Position numbers and translations under genes: made by a program. From positions 72,007,117-72,071,116 of the forward strand of contig CM060963.1 in NCBI GenBank assembly GCA_030765045.1: DNA of 64,000 bases. The letters run 5' to 3'. The stretch is from Tenodera sinensis (taxonomy: Eukaryota; Arthropoda; Insecta; Mantodea; Mantidae). Under the pieces are notes generated by a model. That model was given only the letters and a program-made list of their open reading frames with translations, did not search any database and had not been told where the DNA came from. Of this stretch, positions 37,696 through 50,002 are shown in pieces; position 1 is the first letter of the stretch, and the number at the start of each line of letters is the position of its first letter.

Positions 37696-38313
37696 GTTCT
37701 GTTCTAATAAATGACTCTCTACTGAAAGATTTATCTAACAAAAAGGCAGCTGTAAACTAACCTGACTAACCTAAATTACAAACGCTACCTACTTATCTTC
37801 CCTATTAAAGTTTATACTATCTAAAAACTATACCTATATTTCTTATAAACAATTAAATATGCAGCAATAATAATATCTAATATATGCCTATTCACCAACA
37901 ACAATTTCACAAATACAACTCAACAGAGCAACAGACTTGCAAAACAAAACAAACATCTGTTTACCACCAAAATATGCTTTAGAGCATTCTTTTGTTGATC
38001 AATTGAGCCAACACAGTTTTCTAGACAAGAAAATCCCTTCTCCTTGCTTACCCGCTAATTTCAAAAGCTGAAAATATAAGCAATACTGTACCAGCTACAT
38101 TGGAATGTATGTGCGCAGCATTGTGATTGAAACAGCTGGTAAACACGTGCGCAAGGGCATTTAAAAAGTCACGTGACGACCTTGAAACATACACTAGGGC
38201 AGAAACAGAAGTGGATTATGAAACTAGAAGGATAGGAGGATTTTTTGCAAAGATAAAAAAAAATTTGAATTTTTGAGCGATTTTGGCCAAATTTCAGTTG
38301 TCCATTCCCTTAA

Positions 38314-39083
38314 GTTGCCTTAAGAGAGGCGATTATCGAGGAAGTATAGGCGTAGGTGGAGTTGCAGTCATTTATTTTTCATTCACGTCTTGAGGGATTT
38401 TCTATGGCTGGTGGCATATTAAACGCTAGAAGAGGGAGCACTCCTCCAATGATTAGCTGAAGTAGCAGCATGGGACCCTTTCACAACATGAAGTGTTTTG
38501 TTCTGAATCCGAGCATTTTTCATCCTTGCAAACTGACACTTTCATGGCAGGGTCCTGTCTGTATTGGATTGCACGAAAACCGGCAACAACGCAACAAGTT
38601 CTTGGTTTACCATAGCACGAGTCTATCAACTACTTCCTCGTGCCTACCTGGCTCCTGAAACGCTTTCGCGGCCGCGACATGTTGGATTAAAATCAGAACG
38701 CAATGAAATATGCTATGTCATTGATGGTTGACGGTATTGCGCCGTAAAGCGAAGTCGTTGCCTGATATAAATAGCCGAGTTTCCTTCATTTCGCAATTGA
38801 TGTAGGAATCTGAGCTGCTGAAAGTGACTAGAGTAGGTATTTTCCGGACTTGTCAGTTATCGACTTTCCAGGCGAATATCAGTTTATCTTTGAGCAGCAT
38901 AGCTCAAATTAATTTGAATAATGCCAAATTTCGCACCGAAGTCAGTCGCCTTCTAAGGAGGCAAACATTCCAAACAAATTTATAAGGCAATGTAGGTATC
39001 TGAAAATCCAAAAACCTACTTACTTTTCTTTCGATTGTTTTGACTCTTTTGCCATATACTCAGAACATAAAACTTATATTGAA
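38314..39083. other. Anonymous sequence
   Basis: Nothing recognised between the Mutator element and SINE B. Confidence 0.4.
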
Positions 39084-39521
<438 letters not shown>

Positions 39522-41510
39522 TAACGGGCTACCAAATGGTTAAGATCTTAATTTTATAAATTCATAATCACTTTTTGATGTAATGTGGAATGCTTCTTGG
39601 ACCCTGTAATTTATCATATCATTCCCAAAATTTTAATTTGGGCTTAGTATACACACTTAAAAATCCCACACAGGTATCTCTTAACTTAATTAGTTTAAAA
39701 GGAAAATAACTATACCTACACGTTATTGAAATTTTAAACGTCATTGTGAGATACCGAAAACAAGATAATTTCAACTGAACTACATATTTAATATTTTTTT
39801 ATCTAGTGTTCACAGTTTTTTTTTTTTTAAATCCGCAATCCCTGAAGTTCTGAAAATTTAAAGCTAGTTCTGAAAATTTACAAACTGTCGTCCAATAATT
39901 ATTTCTCTGCAGCTTAGAAGAACATTTAACTCTCGCTGGCCCGGGTACTTTTCTGGAATCGTCAATGACTCTCAGAGCCTCTTTGAGTGGATGTTTTGCA
40001 CTTTCCAACCGAGAATATTTTCTGTATAGTTATGTTCTTGACATGCAAGGGCAGCAACAGTAATGGGGGCCTCAGGTAAATTAAGCATTAATTATCTCCT
40101 GAAGAGCTCAAACAGCTATTTACGATATTTTATGTAATTTAGACATCTTTAGAATCCATTAATTTCATATATTTAGCCGCAGGAAGTGTGCAAATAATTA
40201 AATGGCAAGGAAAAATGGGTTAAAATATAAAAATCCGCGCCCTAGTTATTAACCCAGCTTACTTCATTTAAGTAACTGCCTTGCCACGTGATTGGAGAGA
40301 TATATTTGACGATTGGATTCTTTGATCGCGAGGAACAAATGCTTCACATAGCCAAGTACGCCTTAGGGTGTCAAACTTTGGCTAATAATAGCACGCTCAT
40401 ATTTCAGGCCTCGAACACGACTGAATACATTCTTTAAATAGTAAAGTATGAGGAATTCACTTTACAGAAATAGACGAAGGTCAGCTGGGAACAGTCTTTG
40501 TGAACCAGCAACATGAACATTTGTCGTACAGTGTTTATTTGTGCGTAATAGCTGGGGCATTTTTTGTTACGACCCAACAAAACGTGACTGCAGTGTTCTT
40601 TGTTCGGATGGAAATATTATGTTACGTTGTCAAGACTTGCTCTGGTCACCCCGTACGGTTACACGCGATTTGATTGGCTGGACCTGTTTTAATTGCTGTT
40701 GTGGAAACATGGAGAAAATGGCGCAGTGAGTGTGTTTGGAATACGAAGCCTGAGGCGCGATCACATCCGAGAGAAGCGCCTATTTAACCCCTGCGTTGAG
40801 TTACTTCCTTCAGATGTAATTTTACTGTAGAACTGTGCAGTACGAAAGCTTTGGCTCCAAATTCTGTTAAGGGAGAACCCTATCGAAGTTTTACCAAAAA
40901 ACAGTCCAAAATTCGAAATTTAGTTTTTTCCTTAAAATCATGCCCCAGTCATAGTCACGGGTATTTATTTTCCTTGCAGAGCCATTTTTAAAAGGTCTTA
41001 GTACAGCAGTGCGTTGTCTGCTAATCGGTTACGGCCCGCATAAAAGTGGCTTTTTCTCAACATTGCCATTCAAAACACCCCTGGCGTTCTATTTGATACA
41101 GATCTCTTTGCACCTTTACATTTATAGATCCTAGTAGTTATGTTGCACATAAATTGTACTACACGGAATGGCTTCAAATTTGGTACACATTTTAGTTTTG
41201 ACCATTCTAATCTTATGGACAGAACTATTAAGGTCCCTCTTAAGTTCTGTTTGGTTCCCAATGTAAGGATCATGAGTTATGTTCAAGGAACCAGGAGACG
41301 CCTTACTCTATTTGGAAACATTTAGCTTTGATACTTGTTTTATGATATATTCTAGGTAAAACCATTTTAAACTACATTACATTGTTGCATTTTTACTCTC
41401 TTAAATCTTTCCTACTTTGGTTTTTATATCGTGTAATTTATTGAACAGATGCAACACGTGTGTGTGCGGGCGCGCGGGTGTGTAAAATAAAGTACGAAAC
41501 AGCGAAAAGG
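39522..41510. other. Anonymous sequence
   Basis: No gene or shared repeat recognised. Short frames (40541-40729, 41070-41325) are taken as chance. Confidence 0.4.
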
Positions 41511-41532
41511 TGGGGGGGGGGGGGGGGGGGGG
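41511..41532. repeat. Poly(G) run of about 22
   Basis: Consecutive G immediately outside the 3' end of R1 copy 12. Confidence 0.9.
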
Positions 41533-41542
41533 AGGAAAAGTA

Positions 41543-41947
41543 TTGTTACATTCACATGACTTTCTCTACCTTTGTCGCTTTAAATCGTCGCTACGAACTA
41601 TTGTAGTCTTACCAGAGCTTGTCTTTATATGAACTTCATGTTATTCGACATACGTATACATCTAATTGTAAATGCAAGATGGTTACAGGAAGCGTTATAA
41701 CTACTGAAATAAATGAAAACCTGTCGAATGAAGGGGACTGTAGACTACTCTGAAAATGTAATACATATTATATACATTATATTTGCAAGTTGTGTATATA
41801 TATGGCATTTTAAACAAAATCATTGAGCCATTTTTTAGAAGATAAACAACGAAACATTTTTCATGCAAAGGGTTAATTGGGGTGGGGTAATTTTCTTGAA
41901 TACTGAACATAAATACCATCTTAGATGTGTATCTGACATTTAATTTT

Positions 41948-42021
<74 letters not shown>

Positions 42022-42046
42022 CACACACACACCTACACACACACAC

Positions 42047-42080
<34 letters not shown>
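41543..42080 (-). mobile_element. R1 repeat copy 12 with expanded AC array
   Basis: It starts with the inverted 3' module (TACATTCACATGACTTTCTC) and continues through eroded sequence and AATCATTGAGCCATTTTTTA to TGGGGTGGGGTAATTTTC. It ends in a 130 bp AC array (41951-42080) at the family's microsatellite position. The part beyond the array (the 5' end of R1) is absent. Confidence 0.75.
41951..42080. repeat. (AC)n microsatellite with CCTAC interruptions
   Basis: About 130 bp, with three evenly spaced ACCT interruptions near 42017-42050. Confidence 0.95.
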
Positions 42081-42083
<3 letters not shown>

Positions 42084-42240
42084 TTTGTTAACGAGTAACG
42101 ACGTTCTCATTACCGGAATCATCCCGCAGCAGTTCTTTTACATGTTAATAATTCTATTGACATAGAGCTGTCGCACTTAAGCACACTTAAAAACCATCGG
42201 TCTGGTCCAGGTTTGAACCCGATACTTTAGGATCAGTTAA
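42081..42240 (-). mobile_element. tRNA-derived SINE, family C, interrupted
   Basis: It shares AGCAGTTCTTTTACATG, ATTGACATAGAGCTGTCG and AAAAACCATCGGTCTGG with the family C copies at 0.6 and 11 kb. The head is cut at GGATCAGTTAA, where another SINE begins. The sequence resumes at about 42709 (AATCAGTAAGCCAGCGT), so it is interrupted by an insertion. Confidence 0.75.
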
Positions 42241-42708
42241 TCGAGCGGGTTGGCTCAGGTGACAAGTCTGGCCTGCATTCTGGAGATCGTAGTTTCGAAT
42301 CCCATGGCCGACCTTCCTTTCGCATGCGTTTTTCTGGGGTTTCCCCAGGTCGCTAGGCGAATGCTGGCAAGGTTCATTACATCAACTTTCTGTCCCTCCG
42401 TTTCACCTCATTTCATTCTTTCAGGGTTGACCCGCGCCAACGGGTGTTTCGGGCGCGGGAAAAGGGATGTTTTCTGTAAACCGTCCCCGGCGATGCGTCT
42501 GGCTTCCGAGCCTCCCAGGTGAACGTACAATCTTCCAGTGGGGGAGGGTGCCGGACTGTACTAGACGCCACCAGGAGCTGGAACTGTTAGGGACCCTGGT
42601 TTTGCTTTGTCGGGCCGCCCTGTCTCCTCTCAAATCACTCCTCCCTCCCTGGTATTAAAGCCCACATAGCCGAGGTGCCGAAATCCTCGTCCATAGTACT
42701 TACCTTGG
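42241..42708 (+). mobile_element. tRNA-headed SINE-like element, family D, inside SINE C
   Basis: A tRNA-like head GGGTTGGCTCAGGTGACAAG, a box B-like AGTTTCGAATCCC, then GGGGTTTCCCCAGGTCGC and a GC-rich body. ATCAGTTAA on the left (42232-42240) and ATCAGTAA on the right (42710-42717) look like an imperfect TSD of the host SINE sequence. No second copy exists in this window. The frames at 42250-42658 are not credible genes. Confidence 0.6.
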
Positions 42709-42760
42709 AATCAGTAAGCCAGCGTATTGGAATACTATGCTTCCTCTATGTACTAAGTGT
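42709..42760 (-). mobile_element. SINE family C head remnant
   Basis: AATCAGTAAGCCAGCGTATT resembles the family C head (GGATCAGTAGGCCATTGTCT). It continues the copy broken at 42240. Confidence 0.5.
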
Positions 42761-42915
42761 ACGGTATAAAGAAAAAAAAAAGGTTAAACAGCATTAGGTG
42801 CGTGTATGTTTTGGTCACTTAAATTGTAAATTGAGTTTTTATTTATGTACAGTCTTTAACTGTTGTGGTCTCAGAGTCCCATTCTGTACTACACGGGACC
42901 ACCATTCTTCCTATG

Positions 42916-43292
42916 CTAAGGATTTTTACTTCTTCGTTTGATTACTCTCCCCATTATGGAGGACCTACAACTTACAAGCCTGTGCCTAGGGCCAGAGCCT
43001 GTCGAGGAGCAAACATATGGACTGGACAGAGCGAAGACCTGTGAGCGGATTGTCAGTCCAACACCAGGTATAAGAATGAGGAAGAGGATGATATGAAATG
43101 CAGGAGAAATGGATGAAGGGAAAGGTGATGATGGGACAGTTGGCGCAATGAGTTGCGCAGAAAACCAGAGAACACGGAGAAAACCCAGACGCCGCTTCGT
43201 CCATCACGAATACCACATGCGGGTCCCTGGGATGAACCCGGACCGCTTTGGTGATATGCAAATGTCTAACAGCTCGGCCTAAGGATTTTTAC
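42916..43292 (-). mobile_element. tRNA-derived SINE, family A long form, with 14 bp TSD
   Basis: CTAAGGATTTTTAC at 42916-42929 and 43279-43292 brackets a 349 bp insertion (42930-43278). It carries the long-form end GTGCCTAGGGCCAGAGCCTG, the body AACACGGAGAAAACCC, and an eroded tRNA head near 43230-43278. Confidence 0.9.
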
Positions 43293-43299
43293 ATCCGAA

Positions 43300-43395
43300 A
43301 AAAAAAAAAAAATCGATCGCCCTTCGCTGGATTTGAACCCGCAACCCCGGGAACTAAAGACAAGCATGTTACGAATCTCTAGACCAAGGATGACC
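43300..43395 (-). mobile_element. tRNA-like sequence (pseudo-tRNA or SINE head)
   Basis: The minus strand shows a box A-like TTGGTCTAGAGATTCG and a box B GCGGGTTCAAATCC, followed by a T run (about 14) that would act as a polymerase III terminator. The acceptor ends do not pair and the T stem has a mismatch, so it is not called as a working tRNA gene. Confidence 0.5.
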
Positions 43396-44355
43396 GTTTG
43401 GGTTACTGGAGCAATAGGTACTTGCTGTAAGCGGAAGTTAAATTTGGGGGGGGGTGGGTGGGAGATGTCAATACAAAAGTAAAAGCAGTGTCTAGAAACT
43501 TGATGGTTCTTGTTTTATGACCCACAAGCATGACCGCATTTATACGATGCAGTAGGTGAGATTTACCGGTATCATCTCAATTGTTAAACGATGCACCGGG
43601 CTGATATCGATTATACTACAGCATTTCGATTCTCGATGGGAGTGGCTGTGATTTTTTTTGTCTTCCCCACCTCCTGCTTTTTTATTTTGTTTATTATTCC
43701 CTAACGTCCCTGTACTGTGCATACAGTATATGGACTGTTCGATGAATAAAAGGGGTGTGGTGTCAACACGGGTATGGTTAGCGCTGAAAAATAAATACGT
43801 GTATAGTACAGTTCCTGCAGCCTTGAGGAATGGGAGAGTAAACGAGCAGGGCACTGATCTTCAGATTGCATTCTGTTGTATCTCAGTGCAGTACTTTTGG
43901 AAACCGCTTTCCTCAAATGTACTGTTTTGATTTCATCAGCGGATATTGCGGTACGTTATCGCTATCACTTTACTTCTTTACTTTCTTTGCTGAATTTTTT
44001 GTTTACAAATGCAAGTAAACGTCGTGTAAAGGTTATTTACTTGAACCGAAATGGCTTTGCAATTCCAGTGTAACAGTATTTATATAATACTCGCCATTCT
44101 TAGCGCGTTAATGAATACGAGTCTGTAGCAGTTGGGCGCACTACCAATTGGGCGATAGCAATTGGGCACATAGATCAAGCAACTAGCAAAACCTATTTCA
44201 GGCACTGAGAATTTAAGGGAGGCATAAAGGGTTAGTTCCTCATGGCCATGTTTATTATTTTAGTATTATTTTGTTGAATTGTTTTTAAGAGAATCTTTGC
44301 CAAGTATGGGAATTTGATGATCTCTTATCGTACCCCAAAATGAATAATATATTTA

Positions 44356-44356
<1 letters not shown>
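43396..44356. other. Anonymous sequence
   Basis: No gene supported. At 44127-44170 the motif AATTGGGC (first unit AGTTGGGC) occurs three times at roughly 17 bp spacing. Confidence 0.4.

Positions 44357-44436
<80 letters not shown>
44357..44436. repeat. (ATT)n microsatellite
   Basis: About 80 bp of uninterrupted ATT units. Confidence 0.95.
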
Positions 44437-44439
<3 letters not shown>

Positions 44440-45687
44440 CCGTTGTATATATACAGGGTGTAAATGAATAATACCGCACGAATTTTACTGGTGATAGACG
44501 ATTCATAGGCATTTGATATGAATTCTTGCTGTGAGAACTCGTCATTGAGTTTTTTTTATCTCAATGGCTAACTACCCTTTAATTTATTTATAAGCTCATT
44601 TAGCAAGAATTCATTTTTCTTCATTATATAAGTTCATTTTGATACAAGTACGACATTTTCGTTCAAAACAAAATGTCATTCAACTTAATTTTTGCACATA
44701 GGCAAGATCTTTGATAGGTTTTCTTAGATCTTCGGTTTCCTCAAGGTGTTTCAAGCCGTATTGATGTCCACTGTAAATTGTACAAGGCCTACCCTTTTCT
44801 TTTTCTGTGAGCTCCATGTTGGCATCGGAAAAATCAAACGTATCTTCCTGTATTGCAAACTAAAAGCCACCTTTTACAATGAAATCGTAAAAACAAACCT
44901 CTCCACTCCACTTACGTGAAAAAGCGGACTATCTGAAGTCAAGATAATATGTATGCCCAACTGTTGTGCACCCAATGAATACAGTAAGTCCTTACAGGGA
45001 ACCATAACTTTCCTGTAGTCATATATTCTATTTCTCCCTTCTGAAGGGGACTAGTGTTACGTTTTAGGCTGTTAGGAATATTGATCAACGAAATCGTTTG
45101 AAAAATTACCAATGCATTTTAAAATTCAAGTAAGTTCGTATTTAATACAATTACGCCGTTTTATGGTAAACGTGTCTTGGATACAATTGGACATTCCTTA
45201 GACTAAATTTACTTGGTCTTAACTTGCTTTGATGATGGCAACGGAGATGATTGTTCGGCTCGAAGGCAGATGCGACCCCCATGGACTAACCCTAGCCCAG
45301 GGATGTTAAGGCAAGGCGAATACTGTGTGATTTGCCATTCTCTCTCTGAATCGGAATGAAGTGACATTACAGCTTGCTGGAATCAAACACGGTTCTTTCA
45401 ACAACTTCCACAGTATTTACAACAAAACATCGGTAACAGCAAATATGTCGAGTTAAACTGTCAGCTTCATAGTTCGACATAAATCTTTTGCAATCTTTTG
45501 TAACTCTGCCTTGCTAATGAGTCTTGAATATTAAACGCAGAAAAGTCATACATATGAGGATAAATTTATGAAATATTTAAGGCAATGTATCAGTGAAATT
45601 TGTTAAGAAACTAAAATATTTCTATTTTCCCCCTATTTTTATTACTTATAACTTGTACTTTCATGCTACACCATTGCATTTTTGTAA
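44437..45687. other. Anonymous sequence, possible transposon edge at left
   Basis: It begins with TATATACAGGGTGTAAATGA, reminiscent of the ACAGGGTGT-type ends seen beside many insect repeats, but no partner end was found. The rest is featureless. Confidence 0.35.
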
Positions 45688-46140
45688 ATATTGTGAGACG
45701 TGACGCGGTGCACATCAAAGAACGGCCGGGTCAAGCCACCTGACACCGCTCACGTGAGCAAACACGTGATAGCAATGAGCGCGGCACGAGAAATGTCCGG
45801 CAGCTGGCGTGTTTATAGAGATTCCAGAAAGCTAAAGTTCGGGAAAGGTGGTTGTTACGTCATCTTCGCTATATAAGGAGGCGAGACAATGAGAGTAAAA
45901 AATATTATAGCGAAGCACTCAATGGGTGTTGAGTGGTTGTATCGTTAAGTCAGCTGTTTGAGAGATAGAAAATGAAGAGAGACAAAGAGTCAAGGTGACG
46001 AGAGAAAAAAAAAATTGTGACTTGTAATTATCTGAAAGACTAGACTTGTGTTAACGTCAGTAAAAAGGAACTGTGTTGTGCATTCGGTTAGAAGAAAATA
46101 AAGTAACAAAAAGTAAGTGGACTGTATTTTGTCACAATAT
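45688..46140 (+). mobile_element. Solo LTR (gypsy-like) with 4 bp TSD
   Basis: A 445 bp unit (45692-46136) begins TGTGAGACGTGACG and ends TTTTGTCACA, flanked on both sides by ATAT (45688-45691 and 46137-46140). It contains a CRE-like ACGTCAT followed by a TATA box (CTATATAAGG at about 45869) and AATAAA at 46097-46102, the order expected for U3-R-U5. TG...CA ends and a 4 bp TSD fit Ty3/gypsy elements. There is no internal region, so it is a product of LTR-LTR recombination. Related but diverged LTRs lie at 10037-10629 and 20179-20623. Confidence 0.8.
45869..45880 (+). promoter_or_regulatory. LTR TATA box
   Basis: CTATATAAGGAG, about 20 bp after ACGTCAT. The same arrangement occurs on the minus strand of the 10 kb LTR. 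Inferred polymerase II core promoter. Confidence 0.55.
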
Positions 46141-47461
46141 CAAACATTGTAAGGCCACAAATGGGTTATTAATTGGTCCTGTGTTGTTCAGGTAAAGCAT
46201 CACATTGAACGTAGCGCTCAGTTTTTCTCAATTCCTGTTTTTCAGCATTTTTCAGTTTTCAAAATGCCCCTGGACCAAAGAATAATTCTATTTGTCTCAG
46301 AACTCTTCTTGTATAATTTGCCCTGAACGTTCTAAGTCTTGTCCTGCCATTGAATCTGGATCAATTAGTTATAAAAAGTTTTTATAATAAATTTATAACT
46401 TATTATTTTGAAATTTTCAGGACAGGTTCAGAAATTATGGATTTAAATACTGTTGTGCACTACTTGAGATATAAATATACCTAGTTCAGCTGAAAGTACT
46501 ATTTCCCTTAACTCAGAAAGAATTGATCAATTTAATAACAAGCTCAAATTCAAATTTTGGGAGTGACACGCTAACCGAAAGGTCTAAGGAATATTTCATA
46601 TTACCATATTAAACATAATTCATTATGAATAAGCATTACTTGATATCCTAACAATGGTTTTACATGCCTCGTTAAACTTGTGTGCACTGTGTGTTTTATG
46701 GTCTTAGTACGCACATGTAAAAAGGTCAAAGGAATCATAAGAAAGCCTTGGATTGTTCCCTTAATGGGAAAGTATATTTATTTGTGTTAATGTAAGTCAA
46801 GGAATTGTGAATTTAATTGCTCTGCTGCAAGGGTAGGGCACCTATGCAGAATATTTTAGGCTATACTGCCCAACACGGATCTTGTGCTTTTTGAAAACCA
46901 GCAAAACGTATTTGAAAAGTTGGTACTTTTTGCAATATACGTTACAGAAATACGGACCAGAAGGGCTCAAGTATTCGCTGTTATCCAATGTGAAACTGTA
47001 GAAAGCAGTTTCTCTTCTCTCCACATACACACATGCACATTGCAAGTAATCTCGCATTGCAGCTACACAGCTCCAGTCGCTTCGGCCCTGTTATCCTTGC
47101 TATGTTTTCAAGCGTTACAGTTTTGTGGAGTCTTCGACAAAAGTTTAAGAAAACTCTGGTATTTGTATACTCAGTAGCGCGATTACATCGTTTAAAAAGA
47201 TATCAAATGCTCTAAGATAATAATTAATGGAACTTGAGAGGAAGATTTCCCACGTTGGCCAAGTTAAACTGAGATAGTAATTTAATTTTTCTCTCATAGC
47301 TGCATCTTTTGAAGTAATAGAAGTCCTCTGTTAAGAATGTTATGACTAAGACTGACACAGTATTCAAGAGAGATGAATGCGCGGTTTATTTTTACAGCAA
47401 TTTATCATGCTCTTACGTCTTCCTAGTCTGTTGATGACAAAACTAGTTTCAAGAGAGGTGA
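46141..47461. other. Anonymous sequence
   Basis: AT-rich with chance frames (46842-47215). Nothing recognised. Confidence 0.4.
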
Positions 47462-47463
47462 GG

Positions 47464-48333
47464 TTAAAAAATCTGATGTGTTACACTCACATGACTTTCT
47501 CTACTCTTGTACTAACCATTCTTACAAACCCTTATTCCTATATCTTCTTTCTTGATAGTTGAGATACACATTTGTACAAATTACCTTATTGCTTATTTCC
47601 TTGTAGGTGCAAGGGGAATGTTAGAATACAGTAGGCTTTGTGGGATAGTCAAATGTTTGAGGTTCTGTTGTCTTTGCACACTTAACATATAAAAAAATGA
47701 GCAACGATGATCCATTTCACGAAAGTTCTAAGTTTTCCGAAACTCGCACACATAACAAGGAATATCTCCGAAATCGTTCACCCTACAAGAAAATTTATTA
47801 AGGCATAAATTGTGTATTTTAGCAAGATCTACAGTTTTTGTATAGTATAATTTGGTCTATCTCTAACGGTTTACCAGTTATGCAAAAATCGTCCAGAGTA
47901 AATACGACTACAGGGGCTATAGCCAGAAAATTCAAGATATACATTTCATTTGTCATCAAAATATCTCAAACATATGACATTTTAATCAAAATCGTTAGAG
48001 CCATTTTCAAGAAAATAAAAAATTTCTAAAATTTTTCCATGTAAATGGTAGTTTAGGGTGGGGCTATTTTCTTAAATCTTCGTGTCGCATCCTTGAAAGA
48101 CATTAAACTTAAATACCAACTTTGGTTTTTAACCGACTTTTCGTTTTTGAGTTATGCTCTCCACAGACTGACAGACTGACACACACATGGACCTTTTCCT
48201 AAAAATGTGTTTTTTTTTTTTTTTTTTTTTTTTCAGGGGGTCTCAAAACATATATTTCCGGTTAAATCTCGACATCGAATTTTTGGGTGGAATACAATAC
48301 TTCCCCTACTTACCAGTAGAGAAAGTAAAAAAG
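47464..48333 (-). mobile_element. R1 repeat copy 13 with possible 7 bp TSD
   Basis: A young full-length minus-strand copy: TCTGATGTGTTACACTCACA at the left, CCAGTAGAGAAAG at the right, and the core AACCGACTTTTCGTTTTTGA. TAAAAAA is present immediately outside both ends. Only a short CA run remains at the microsatellite site. The conserved 63-68 codon frame here (47838-48029) is shared with copies 3 and 10 but starts with TTG and drifts in amino acids. Confidence 0.9.
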
Positions 48334-48559
48334 GTAGGATACTACTTAGTCATTTTTAACAACAGTTTACAAACATATTTTATCAGAATACTTAATTTTT
48401 ATTAATTGTAATACTTTGTAATTTAGTTGTGACGTTTAAAAATTGACATTTCTGAGAAAGTCCAGCTGAGAATATTGCGGAATAGCACATTGCGATACTA
48501 GTGCAGTGAGTGCACCATTGAAGGACGAGCAGGATGAGGAAGAAGAAGAGTTTAAAAAT

Positions 48560-48786
48560 ACAAGATGAAGTTGAATATTTTATATTTCCGAACTGTTAGA
48601 GCCCTTTTTGAGAAAGTCTAAAATAATAAAAATGTTCTTATGTAAATGGTAATTTTGTGTGCGGAGATGTTGTTGAAAATCTTCTATTCACATACTTGGA
48701 AGACGTTGAACTTAAATATATACCAAGTTTGGTATTCAACTGACTTTTCACGTTTGAGTTAGGCTGTTCTCTCACTCACTCACTCA

Positions 48787-48865
<79 letters not shown>

Positions 48866-48895
48866 ACAAACACACAGGCGCGCACGGACCCTTTT
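48560..48895 (-). mobile_element. R1 repeat copy 14 (old, 5' part)
   Basis: Diverged minus-strand 5' half: CGAACTGTTAGAGCCCTTTT, GAAGACGTTGAACTTAAATA, CTGACTTTTCACGTTTGAGT. It is followed by a CTCA/CT/AC microsatellite and GGACCCTTTTCTAA, the family's microsatellite flank. It ends exactly where the 3' module of another copy begins. Confidence 0.75.
48771..48876. repeat. (CTCA)n-(CT)n-(AC)n compound microsatellite
   Basis: About 106 bp at the fixed R1 microsatellite site. Confidence 0.95.
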
Positions 48896-49060
48896 CTAAC
48901 AATCCGATGTGCTGCACTCACATGATTTTTTCTACTCAGTAAACTAGTCTTAAGTTGGCTTACTCTTCTATCGACTTCTTGTTAATAAAAAGAAGTTTTA
49001 TTATGTACATACAAACTTAGTTGTAGATTTGCAAAAATAGTATAGGCTAGACATTACTCA
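48896..49060 (-). mobile_element. R1 repeat, 3' part (copy 15a)
   Basis: It starts AATCCGATGTGCTGCACTCA and continues as a diverged 3' module to about 49060, where a plus-strand 5' part begins. Confidence 0.7.
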
Positions 49061-49064
49061 GTAG

Positions 49065-49640
49065 TATGCACGTAACAATATAGTAAGGAAGTACCTACTG
49101 CTTCCACCAAAGACCTTGATACAGGAATTTCATCGGAAATACGTTTTGAGACTGCTTGAATCCAAAAACAGCATTCTTGGAAAAAAGTCCGCGCGCGCAT
49201 GCGTGATTGTTCAGCATAACTCATAAATAAGTCCCTTGAATACCAAAACTTGGTTTTAAGTTCAGCATCTTCCAAGGATGTAACACGTAGATTTTAATTA
49301 TCCCCGATCCTAAATTGCGTTCAGATACTTGGAAACATTTTCGTTATTTTTGCATTTCTTAACAATTGCTTTAACGATTCTAGTTAAAATACCATTTTAA
49401 GATATTTGTATAAAAATGTATGTTTTGAATTTTTTGGAGGTTAGCCTTGGAATTCCATTTATTCCGAATGACTATTGTAAATGGAGAAATCGTAAGAGGA
49501 ATTATATCTTATTGTGCAAAAAATGTTCATGTAAAAATACACACGTTGTCTAATAGCATTTTTATGATGTTAACCATTTTCAAGATATTTCTTTTTATTG
49601 ATGTGAATTTTCAAACACTTATATTTTCCTCAATCCGTTA
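49065..49640 (+). mobile_element. R1 repeat, 5' part (copy 15b, old)
   Basis: Modules in order: AGTAAGGAAGTACC, GAATTTCATCGGAAATACGT, CAGCATAACTCATAAA, AAGGATGTAACACGTAGATT, TTGAATTTTTTGGAGGTTAG. It is arranged head to head with copy 15a. Confidence 0.7.
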
Positions 49641-50002
49641 ATCACAATAGAACTCCTTCCAGCAATCCAACAGTATAAAGTACCGTTCTCTGTCAAATGA
49701 ATCTGCAGTGAAATGGGCCATTGCTGCCACTCTTTTGAGGATATCCTACAGAGTTGAGACGAAAGTCAACTTTTACCATTTGTTTTCTTCGATCCCGGCC
49801 TCCTAGCCCAGAGGACATGATATATTTTACAAATATGTCGAAGGTGTAAGACTGTTGATGTGCATTTGAGCTCAAATAATTAAAACTTCTAAATAATTAT
49901 TCCATCGCGATTTCTGAATTTGTAACGGGGTTCCCTAAGCTGATTTGGAGGAGGAAAAATAATTAATTGCTCTATCACTGGGTCATTTAAGCTATATTTG
50001 AT
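49641..50002. other. Anonymous sequence left of LINE
   Basis: Pre-insertion flank of the Jockey-like element. Nothing recognised. Confidence 0.4.

Larger units (their letters stand above)
35211..38313 (-). mobile_element. Mutator-superfamily DNA transposon, about 3.1 kb
   Basis: The terminal inverted repeats are 24 bp: TTAAGGGAAGGCACAACTGA plus AATT at 35211-35234, and the reverse complement of TTAAGGGAATGGACAACTGA plus AATT at 38290-38313. Only 3 of 24 positions differ. The repeats enclose a transposase encoded on the minus strand (35697-37695) and AT-rich noncoding sides of about 0.5-0.6 kb. Mutator elements normally leave 8-11 bp TSDs; no convincing one is visible at this boundary, so the exact ends are tentative. 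One frame break in the transposase suggests a recently disabled copy, or a sequence error. Confidence 0.8.

Noticed and set aside
35211..38313. A target-site duplication for the Mutator element
   Set aside because: The 9-10 bp next to either plausible boundary do not match, so none is claimed.
42250..42658. Overlapping GC-rich frames of 63-90 codons
   Set aside because: They lie inside the tRNA-headed family D element and have no protein family signature.
43300..43395. Possible functional tRNA gene with T-run terminator on the minus strand
   Set aside because: The acceptor arms do not pair, and tRNA-headed SINEs crowd this region.
44448..44475. A transposon end at TACAGGGTGTAAATGAAT
   Set aside because: It is reminiscent of insect repeat ends, but no partner inverted end or TSD was found in the following 1.2 kb.
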